This document shows positions 1 through 9,424 of a stretch of DNA of 64,000 bases, piece after piece (the first letter of the stretch is position 1; each line of letters begins with the position of its first letter). This DNA is from Desmodesmus armatus (taxonomy: Eukaryota > Chlorophyta > Chlorophyceae > Sphaeropleales > Scenedesmaceae): assembly GCA_007449985.2 (NCBI GenBank), contig VIIQ02000587.1:62001-126000 (forward strand). Direction: 5' to 3'. The notes beneath the pieces are model-generated. The model ran no database searches. It was given only the letters and a program-made list of their open reading frames with translations, and had not been told where the DNA came from. The position numbers and the translations under genes were made by a program.

Positions 1-1900
1 TGCACCACACCTGCGCGGGGGATGACGCATGCCACCAACAGCAGGAGGGCAGCAGCAGCTGCTGCATGCAACGTGCGCACACGACCTGTCTTCATGGCAA
101 ATATGTCTGTTGATTGCCTTACTGTAGCCATGGAGGGTGGGGCGCAGAAGACTTCACAGACCCTAAACAAGGATGTGTCGGTTGAGTGCTGACATGACGT
201 CACTCTCGGGCGAGTTCTTGTGGAAGGCGCAGATACTGAGAGCGAGCAGAAAAGCTTTATAGGCATGAACTTACTTTATAGTCACAAAGGAGCAGCGGAG
301 AATACCTCGCCTGCATGGTCGCGCCAAACGATGTCGTTGCAAAGCAGTGGAGCTGCGAGCAAGTAGACCAGTCGGCACACAGCATGGCGTTGTGTAGCTC
401 CTGGATGGAGCCAGTTCACCTGATTTGGGGTTATTCCTGCTTGTACGTCAATCTCCACCGGCGAGTTTACACCACCTACACCAGATCATAACCGCCATGA
501 ACACAACATTGAGACATCAAGCAGCGGCCTGCATGTGCAATCAAGCAACAGGCCAAACCCATGCGGAGTTGCGTGTTGAATAGCCAGGATCCACGAGGCA
601 ATATCACCAAGCATCGACCACAGATAGGTCGAATAATCAGAGTCAGGCAAAGCAGGCGCACTCGGCGTGGTAGCATCTCGTGCAGATCGTGTGCCAGAGC
701 AGACTGCTCCCCATGGTGAATCACCGGCCACACAATATCGTGTTGGTCCACAGAGTCAGGTGGCAAAGCTCAGCAGGTCACCTGAGGTGGCACGCAAGTC
801 ATTGTGGACAGGACACATGTGCTTGAAATGTGCCTTGAGGTTCAACACAGTGAGCAGTGCATGATGTTTTGCAAATTGGCCAGGTGGCTGTACAGTCTGC
901 CGGTGGGTCAAGGCACCGCCACCGGTGGCGTTCAACGATGAGTCATCAGGCACAACCAACACACGCTGTTGGCTGGGGGCAGGCAACCCTGCAGTGCCGC
1001 ACCTCACGACTTCTAGGTGGGCTGAAACCAATGCACACACCGGCCAGGTTGCGTGCAAGGTCAAAAGGCAAGCAGGTGTGTGGGTTCCACTCCCACGCTT
1101 TTTTGGTCTGGGCACTAGGCCTCCTGGTATAGGGGTGTTAGGCCATTTCATAGATGCTGCTGCTGAGCAGCCTGCAACAAGCTTTCCTCCCACCTTTGTT
1201 GGCGCAAGCACCATGTGGTAAACATCACCTACGCCATCTGCGCACAACGGACACACGTGCTCACTAGGTGGGGTCCGTGCTCAGCACCCAGTAGCCAATT
1301 CTAGGTGGTGTGCACCCAGTCAGAAAACCGCAAGGGACTCCACATGCCGAGAAGGATGCCCACAGTGTGCTGCACCGTGTATGGCATAGTCAGGCACTTC
1401 CGACAGTTCAGACCAGGAACCGGCAGTGCAGCTGGACTTGACCCTAGGGTCGGCCCGTAGGTTGCAAGCCTCGGTCAAGCGGCATTTGCCGCTAAGACAG
1501 AGCGGCGCTGCAGTGCGCACAAACTGAGCAGGACACAAGAGTCCAAGTCAGCAACCCTAATTCTAATTTTACACTGAGCGTTTTTTGGCACTCATCGATG
1601 TCCGCCGCAACATAGTGGCACCACCTGCAATCAATTGGTTGAAATGCAGCAACTCCCCCGCACACATTCTGCTGGACAACACGCTTGAGTGGTGCAGCAG
1701 CCTGTGCTGAGCCCAGCTTTGACGGACAGGATGTGAACATTTGGAACTACAGTTGCAGCTTGACAATGTATTTCCCACCCCACAAACAGCAGCAATCCGA
1801 GCAGCTTCGTCAGAGCACTCTGCTAGCGTTAAGCGCGGTGAATTGGCAGCAGCAAGCTGCAGCGACGTAATTCAGGTGGGCAACACCAGTGTAGGTCGAA
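1..1900. other. No supported gene; possible degraded retroelement remnants
   Basis: I see no open frame with convincing exon structure here. The only suggestive signal is the Cys/His-containing stretch on the minus strand listed separately at 756-1256. Sequence homologous to the upstream flank of the VID27 copies begins at about 1905, so this stretch lies outside the tandem duplication. Confidence 0.4.
756..1256 (-). pseudogene. Possible C-terminal remnant of a non-LTR reverse transcriptase
   Basis: A minus-strand open frame of about 166 codons starts with a CPLC motif followed about 10 residues later by a histidine (CPLCADGVGDVYHMV). This resembles the zinc-binding CPLC...H region after the reverse-transcriptase domain of many algal and plant LINE-type elements. 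The next open minus-strand segments (1320-1538 and 476-766) are in different frames, which would fit a decayed element. No polymerase motif is visible. This is a pattern match on few residues and chance is a real alternative. Confidence 0.22.
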
Positions 1901-2045
1901 GGACGCTTCGTCGGGTTGTCATCCAGTGTCCTGCATGACCATCAACAGGTGCGCTGCTTCCGAAGCAGTGCTTCAGGTGGACGTGCTGGATATGTTCTTT
2001 TACAAACTATACTCGTGGCTGCGACGTTTTTTTGTATCCTTTCTT

Positions 2046-2078
2046 GGCTGTAGTTGGTGCGCTTGTGTTTTGACGCGG
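2046..2078 (+). promoter_or_regulatory. Conserved upstream element, VID27 copy 1
   Basis: A stretch of about 33 bp (core GCGCTTGTG..TTTGACGCGG, preceded by GGCTGTAGTT) recurs at 13443 and 18652 upstream of the other two copies. It lies about 220 bp before the start codon in each, while the surrounding upstream DNA has diverged. Conservation and constant spacing suggest a core promoter or transcription-start element. It is followed by a second GGCTGTAGCTGACA motif. Confidence 0.45.
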
Positions 2079-2079
2079 C

Positions 2080-2110
2080 TGTAGCTGACAGTACAGTACT
2101 GTCAGCTACA
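2080..2110. repeat. 31-bp near-perfect palindrome
   Basis: Arms of 15 bp (TGTAGCTGACAGTAC and its complement) surround one central A. Only the left half exists at the matching place in copies 2 and 3, so the palindrome arose in copy 1 by local inverted duplication. It could extrude as a cruciform or act as a dimeric protein-binding site in the promoter. Confidence 0.75.
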
Positions 2111-2300
2111 TACCTGCAAGCGCAGACTAGTCTGAGCTTGCAAGTATGCTTTGTTACTAAGCATTTACCTGAAGGCACATATAAGCAAGTTAGAAGCTGA
2201 TAACACTGCAGTTCAGCTCGTTATTGGCAATTGCACCTGCTCCACCAGGCCAGGCCTTCCAGATTCAACAGGACACAATCTGAGACAATTCAAGCTGCAA

Positions 2301-5300
2301 ATGGTGTCAACAAGGTCTCAGGCCGCAGCTGCGGCCCCTCAGGTACGCCAGGTGGCAGTAGCGCTCATGCCACCTTGAAGTCTGCATGGCACAGCTGCTA
2401 CACAGCACCACAACCAGACTGCAAACAGACATTGGCTCCTTATCTGGCAATCCTGACCTTGTTCAGAAGCGAGGAGAGGAAACCACGCTTGGCAGTAGTG
2501 TTTCCAATCAATGACTCCTATGCTGCTGTGCTGTGCAGGGGCCTGCTGATGGCCCAGTCACAGGCATCAAGCTGTACAAGTTTGTCGATGGCGCATGGCA
2601 CCTTATCTCCAACAATGCCAAGCCAGCGTTCTATGACGCCAATGAGGACAAGTCAACCGGTGACAATAAGAGCTGGCACCTGGAGATTGCTGCTGGCGAC
2701 ATTGACACAAGGGCTGAAGCATCCTTGGAGTATATGTCAGACCTGGTGCAGCAGCGTGTGACCTTTGAGTTGCCAGATGCAAGCCTGTGGAGCCTGCGCT
2801 TCCCCACTGAAGAACTGTTCAACGAGTTTTTGAAAGAGCTGAAGGTGAGCAGTTTGGACACCTGGCAGCGGCTGCAGCTTGCTACATGGCTGTAGCAGCA
2901 CTGCTGTCTGTGACCTGTGTGCGGCACGCATGTTGATCGCACCAAATGTTGATGCCCAGGTAAAAATAGAAAGTGGCACTGCTGCAGCCCCATGCAACAC
3001 TGAGACCTTGAGTTCTGAGGTGTGCTGTGCTGGTGTGAGGGATGTAACAGCTATGCTTCTGATGTCTAAACAAGAACAGCCATCCACCAGCTGCCCCTTG
3101 AGCACTACAACTCATCTCAAGTTGCCCACCAACGCAAAATTGTGACCCACCAACACATGCGCAGGAAGATGTGTTTGAGAACACCTACGGCTGCTCACCT
3201 GCCAACGTGCCTGAGGGTGCAGACTATGTCTACTACGGTGATGATGGCAGCACAGCAGAGCCTATGGAGGTATGCAAAGGCGCCAACACCTCTGTGTTGC
3301 CATGTGCTGGTGTCTATAATAGGCTTCTAAGCAACCAGCACAAATGAAATGAGGCGGCATGTGACATGTTCAACCAGTTGCCCTCTCTTAGCTCAGCATT
3401 ATCTCCGCCCTGTTGAGACCGTCTCAACTGAGGGAGGCTCCCTCGGGCTGACGGCATTGATATGACAGCGTCATCAATGGCACAGCTTACACCGGCATGA
3501 GTGCTAACAGGATGGGTTGCTGTGCCCCAGGTTGATCCCCAGCCGGAGGCCCCAGAGGAGCAGGAGGAACTGGGCATGAACGAGGTGGCCAAGAAGGTCC
3601 CCACATGCCTCAGCCTGCTGATGGGCACCGGCAGCCAGAGCTACCTGCACCACGGGACTGAGTTCACCATTCTGCGCAACCAGGCCGCATCAGTCACACT
3701 GGAGGCAGGCAAGTGCTGGCACCGTCCCGCTTGCTGGCCGGCATTGGTGCTTACAGTGGCTTCTGTTGATACTGCCAGCCATGCATGGTTCTGGCTGTAC
3801 TTGCAAGTACAGATGAAGCGCGCCCAGTTGATCTGTTAGCAAAGCTGTCTCCCAGTGGCAGAGAAGAGCCATTGATTTGCTTACAAGCCTGTGCTCTCAC
3901 CTCAACCTATGGCTGCAACCTGCTCATGCATTCATTGATGCATTCATTGCAGACAAGAAGCCCTTCAGCATCAAGATGGTTGATGGGCGCCGCTGCACCC
4001 CTGTGGCATCAAGCCATGTGCTCCTTGCCAACGATGAGACCGCCATGAACATGCTCTCCGCCACAGAGGCCAGCAAGCTGCTGCACGCCGACATTGAGAC
4101 AAGCAGGGTCGTGCGGGAGTGGCAGCTGCAGCGTGATGGGGTCTCCATTGAGCAGCGCGCCATTGCTCCAGGCAGCAAGGCCGACCAAGTCAGGGCTAGC
4201 CCTGACTCTCTGCTGAGCATGGCAAGCAACAGGCTGTGCCGGTGGGACGTCCGTGTGCGGGACGGAGTTGTGCAGGTGCGTCCACAGCTGCAGATAGAAA
4301 GCATTGCTGACAAAACCAGACTGCATGCCGCATGTGTGACCCGTGTGGTGCCTGCTGCTAGCATGCTAGCCAGTGCTGGCCGGACCAGCCTTGAGAAGCC
4401 TTTAAAAGACAGCCGTTGCCAGATGCTGGGAGCCTGCATTTATGTACATACATGCCATGATGTAAGGCACCCGCTGAGTCAGTGATCTCAGCCACAGCAG
4501 CACCCGCCATTGGATGTGCAAAGTAATGAACATCACTCTGGAACAGGAGCAGGAAGCCTTAGCTGGTCGACCCGCTACAAAGTTTCCTGCCAGGAAGCAA
4601 GTAGCACTTTCTGCTGCTCAGCCATGCGAAGTATGCAGCAACAAATAGCGTTGGTAGGGCAAGCTATACATCATTGTCAGATGGTCCAGGCATCATATCA
4701 CCACTGCCAACTATTGCTGGCTGTCACGCCTGCAGGAGAGTGGCCCCCTGAGCCTCTGGGATGACAAGAGTGGTCAGCCTTACAGCAAGAACCCCTACTT
4801 CACATGCATCGCAGTCAGCGGCGCTGGCAGTGACGGCAATGGCTGTGTGGTGGTTGGCAGCGCTGATGGCACCATAAGGCTGTTCAACAGCAGCTCACTC
4901 AAGCCGGTAAGCACACAAAACAGATAGTCACTGAGTGCAACTGTCTATTGTGCACTGTGACTGTTCCATTTAACATTGGTGTGGCTGCACCAGTGTGCCA
5001 AGTGCTGCTGTTGAAGCTTTGACGCTGTGGATTGTCCGCCCTATTCACCAACCTATGCAAGGGCAGCAGCAGATGGCCCTGAAAAGCCAGCTGCCTGTGA
5101 CAGGCACAACAAGTGTAAGCTGCATCACACCACAAAAAGCTAGAGCATTACTTATGTCACCATGCACACGCTGCTGCAACTTTTGCTGTTGCATCCAGGC
5201 CAAAACCACCATTGCAGGCCTGGGCAAGCCCATCACGGCCGTTGATGTGACATATGATGGGCACTGGGTGATCGCCACCACTGATGACTACGTGATGGTG

Positions 5301-6325
5301 GTCAACACACAATTCAAGGACGGTAAGCTTACAGCTAGCCGAAGGTGCCCAGCCAGCTAGCACCACTGCAACATCATCTTGTGGCAAGTTTCTCACAGCT
5401 CTTGCCAAGACTGACTGCAATGCCACAAGGTTACTTACCACCAGACCAGCAGATGGTAGCACTCTGCATGTCTGCACTCACCATACCAGCATCAGCCAAA
5501 CAGCATGGTGTGACACACAGATCGGTCCTGCCCATGGTGTCATTGGCGGCCGCTTGATGACCTTAGTTGCACCTGTTTGCTGACTGCAGGCGGTGCGGCG
5601 CGCTCTGCCTTCACACATGCTGGCCGCAACCAGATCCAGCCCCCTCGCCTGCTGCGCTTGACCCCAGAAGACAGGCGTACCAAAACACAGAACGCCCCCC
5701 TCAAGAACGCCCGTTTTTCATGGGTGATGGAGGACAACAACCCTGAGCGCTGGATCTCAGCTACATGCGGCAAGCACACAGTGCTGTGGAACTTCAGGAG
5801 GTGTGGCCACTCTGCATATGACTCTGCTCCAGCCAGGATGGGCCTGCCAGGAAGCTCAGCTAGTATTACTCGGAGTGCACTGCACTCTGTGATGACAGCC
5901 TCATGCCAGCATGCGATGCACACTTTGCACGGCCAATACAACGCTCAGTGCAGCAAATAGCCAACGGCTGACATCCGGCACCAGTACTTGCACTGCGCGC
6001 TGTGCGCAGTACCAATCTGCACGGTGCCACTGCAACATCCCTGACACTGGCGGTGTCAGTTGGCTGTTGTGCGCAACTGCCGTTTTCCATGGCAGCAAGT
6101 TGCTGAGTCTCTCTGTGTTGCTGCCACCTGCCCCTGTGTCCGCCCAGGGTCAAGACTGCCAGGGCTACCTGCACCTCACACAACGGCATGCCCGCACTGC
6201 ATGAGTACCACCTGTCGGCCGCCAGTCCCGAGGACATCCGCGACAGCAAGTTCATGCATAGCAGCAGTGCCAGGGATGCTCTGGTGGTAGCCACCAAGAC
6301 CAAGCTCTACACCCTCAAGTCCTGA
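2301..6325 (+). CDS. VID27: VID27/DEM-family protein, copy 1 (intact, 9 exons)
   Basis: Model: join(2301..2342, 2539..2844, 3165..3269, 3531..3708, 3953..4275, 4736..4906, 5199..5322, 5590..5800, 6148..6325), 545 residues, every junction in phase. The protein fits the Vid27 family (yeast vacuolar import and degradation 27; plant DEM/CYPRO4): an N-terminal PH-like part (about residues 15-150), a middle part, and a C-terminal WD40-like beta-propeller. Family hallmarks seen are NRLCRWD (end of exon 5), VVVGSADGTIRLF (exon 6), GLGKPITAVDVTYDGHW (exon 7) and CGKHTVLWNF (exon 8). Family members are cytoplasmic and their biochemical role is poorly defined; plant DEM is linked to meristem and embryo development. 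Intron 4 has a GC donor (G|GCAAGT). The start at 2301 is the first ATG of the exon, and its 14-codon leader is shared with copy 2. A TGTAA signal lies at 6568. Confidence 0.93.
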
Positions 6326-6567
6326 ACCAGCTGCTAGTGTTGGACTGGTCAGTTGCCAGGGTGCCTTGGTTTCCTGAGGTGGAAACACAAGCCGCTAGAG
6401 CCGTATTTGTGCTAGTCACACATGCAGCTGCAGTGCTTCGGTTGGCGCGCACTGCTTTTGCGGCTCCTGTACACTGTGTGAAGCACCTGAACTTGGTTTG
6501 AAACATGACAGGAGATGTGCTTTTGTGCTTCACTACTAGTACGGTAGGTGCGTCAGGCAGGCAACCA

Positions 6568-6572
6568 TGTAA
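6568..6572 (+). terminator. TGTAA polyadenylation signal, VID27 copy 1
   Basis: TGTAA lies 243 nt after the stop, inside a block (GTCAGGCAGGCAACCATGTA) that is conserved after all three copies (18019 and 23872). TGTAA is the known poly(A) signal of volvocalean algae. Confidence 0.6.
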
Positions 6573-7099
6573 CATCACATGACATTGACCACTTTGGCCA
6601 GCAACTCCAAGCTGGTGTGCGATTGAGATTGGCTCAGCAATGCCTGTGCAATGGCAACAGCAGATATTTACGGAAGGATACAATTGATTGGGGTGGTGGG
6701 ATTGAGCAGCACAGGGATCTGTTGGCAAGAGTTTGCCCTTTTCCCAAGCAACCAGGCTCTTCAGGGATGCACTCCACCAACTGGGGCCAATGCTGCCCTG
6801 GTCCGGTCAGTGTCAGGGCCTGCTCTACCCCAGGGATGTAGCAAGGGTAGTCCTGGGGGGGGGGGGCGATCAAAACTAGGCCATGTAGCCAAGGACATAT
6901 ATGTTTGTATTTTAATGGTCGACAAGCCTCTCTCTGCAGATGCAGTCGCATCCACACAGTGGCCTGGCAAAGGCAACTTGGTCCGGGGTGGCTCTGTTAG
7001 AGACCATAAAAACTGTTCCCACTTGAACCTTTTGGATCCGATACAACGTGCACATGCATGGCCTGACAGCCACAACACATCTTGCAAATGTTTGCGCTA

Positions 7100-7901
7100 G
7101 TAGTGTATGGTGCAGCAGTCAGGAAGAAGTGGGCTAAAATGTTCAGCAAGAAGTGCCTTGAGTACATTTCAGTGTGTCGAAACAATTTACATGTGTTGGG
7201 CTTGAGTGGACACTGCATTCGATTGCTGCTGCTGTTGTGGCTGACTGCGAACGGCTGCTGTTTCTACGCTGTGCCCTGCTTGAGATGATTTACGCATATT
7301 ACAAACTGAACAATACTGACAAGCACATTGTGCAGGCTCTGCATTGAGCTGGTGGCGTCTGGCCTGCCACCAATGCAAAACGGCAGCAATTGCACCATGT
7401 GCTGTTGCAGCCGCAAGGCTTAAGACTTGCATGGACGCGTCACTATCCTAACAAAGTACGACGGACACACGCAGTACGATGGATGCATGGAGCAAAACAC
7501 AATCATGTGCTGCCACATGCTATGTAATACATCTTTATTACTCATCAGTCAGCAGGAGACTCCTTTGCAGTATCACCATGTGCAGCACACTAACCTACCA
7601 CCGTGCGAAGTTCTTCCAGATCATCATCAAGCTTAACACGGTTTCCCCAGGCCCTGGCGCAGCCTTCCGTGTGTATGCCGCAACTACAGCTTCTCAGTGC
7701 ACTGTGACTAGTCATAGTCCACGTGGGGGGTCCTCAGCGCTGATACATAAAGGACTTCGTGCGCTCAATGACAAGGGCTCTGCAGGTCTACAACGGCCAA
7801 GACACAACTCAATGGAACCAATGGAACAGCGCACTGCCGAACAAAGCTATCACGGTGGTTTGCCAGTGCCAACGTTTGAAGTCAGGAGATCGATCCGCAT
7901 G
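7100..7901. other. No gene seen between VID27 unit 1 and the retrotransposon
   Basis: The 3' flank homologous between VID27 units (a GCCTGACAGCCACAACACAT-like block near 7060) ends at about 7090. The rest, up to the 5' LTR, shows only short unconvincing frames. Confidence 0.4.
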
Positions 7902-9207
7902 TGTGGTACTAGCAGGAGTGCTAGCCACAACTGTGAGTACACTGCGGTGGTAACTGGTGCCTGTCCCACAACGTGCCTCCACACGCCTCAGTGATTGCAT
8001 GTTTGAGGGGCATGCGGCACCCTCTGGCAGGACTGCGGGTGCTTGTTTGCTACTGTTGTACTGTCCCCCGACCCCCGGTCTGATTGGGCTAAAAGCTCAC
8101 GAGGCAGCTGCAAGCTGCCAAACTGCCCTACTTGAGATCATGAATTAATACAAGTGGCTGCCAGAAGCAGCTGTGTGGTCCTGGGTTTCCTGTCACAGGT
8201 GACTTGGCACCTGCTGCTGTCACTGCTACTGTTGACTTGACCATAGCTCAAGCACGAGCCTCTCCGCTCCGTTGCTGAGCTGTGTTAGACTCATACGTGC
8301 ACTTAGTGTTGTTGACGATGGTTGATACCTTGCATTGAGGCCAGTAAGTGTGGCATCAGCACGACACTACGAGCATCGTACTCGGGTCTGGTCTTGCATG
8401 CATCTGTCCACCTGTCGTCGCCTGTCATATGCATTGTTGTGTAGTTGCATATGTTTCAGCCGATTTGCTCGGTTGCAACATGTCATTTCATGGTTGCACG
8501 TTCTTCTGGGACCGCAGGTCCCACCCTGCATATAGTTGTTGCCTGACGACGTATTCCCAACTATATTTGTAGTTCTGCGGAAGTGAGAAATGAGGCGAAA
8601 ATCTTGGCTTTGCCTTGCCCGGGCTGTTGTGGCCCCGCGCAGTGATTACATCTATTTTGGGAGACGTCTCCTGCATATTGCATGCCGTTTTGTTGTTGTG
8701 GAAGCTAGCGGAAGGTGTCGCCCTGGCCTATATAAGGCGGGCCGTTCGCTGCTTTTCCAGGAGTGCCAAGGGTTGGCGAACAGATACAAATCTGCCAACA
8801 AGTTACCAACGTGCATCGACACGCCCTGTTGTAACATTACAACTCTTTCCAAGCCTTGAATGTTCCTGGTTTCCTTGATACCGGCCTCGGCCTTCTACTG
8901 TCTCGATCCTGCCGTGCTGTGCTAGTGCCAGCCTGTACCTGACTTGAGTGCTTCGCACACACCAGCCTGTTTCCCTGAGTGCAGAGACACTCACGAGCAC
9001 CAAAGCAGTTGTTCCTGTCTCAAAGTGCCCACACTAGACCCTTGAGGAAGGACCAGGGTCAGGGAGTGGACCCAAGTGCCAGCCAGACCTGAGACCCCCC
9101 AGCAGAAAGCAGCGTAGCACCCCTCTCCCCCTCTGCTGCTGCCCTGCCGCGCTGCCGCCACCCCCCCAGGCTGTGCACTCCCCGTCGCCCCGCCCCCGTC
9201 CGATCGC
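7902..9207 (+). repeat. 5' LTR
   Basis: Begins TGTGGTACTAGC and contains, within the first 30 bp, an inverted repeat (TGTGG-TA-CTAGC with GCTAGCCACA). A TATATAAG box lies at 8729-8736 in a GC-rich context and is the likely LTR promoter. The right boundary is where similarity to the 3' LTR stops, immediately before the primer-binding site. Confidence 0.9.
8729..8736 (+). promoter_or_regulatory. TATA box of the 5' LTR
   Basis: TATATAAG, followed by GC-rich sequence, about 470 bp before the LTR end. It is the only clear TATA element in the LTR. The identical copy in the 3' LTR (12843-12850) points at VID27 copy 2. Confidence 0.55.
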
Positions 9208-9218
9208 TGGTAGCGGAG
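9208..9218 (+). other. Primer-binding site (initiator-Met tRNA type) in a hairpin
   Basis: TGGTAGCGGAG directly follows the 5' LTR. The complement would be a tRNA 3' end CTCCGCTACCA, close to eukaryotic initiator methionine tRNA ends. The site forms one arm of a perfect 7-bp hairpin, GGTAGCG-gagaa-CGCTACC (9209-9227), which would compete with tRNA annealing. Confidence 0.6.
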
Positions 9219-9424
9219 AACGCTACCGGAGACAACGATCTTCGCCTGTGCCTTTGGCAAGCCTTCAATCACGCTTCCACTGCCCACTACCCCGCTACTG
9301 TACCCCTTCTGAATCTGACAACCCCTACATCACGCTTCCACTACCAACCTTCTTCCTACGGCAACCGTACACCACGCTTCCACTGCCTACTGACATCACT
9401 ACCGACAACACCCTGACTACCGTC

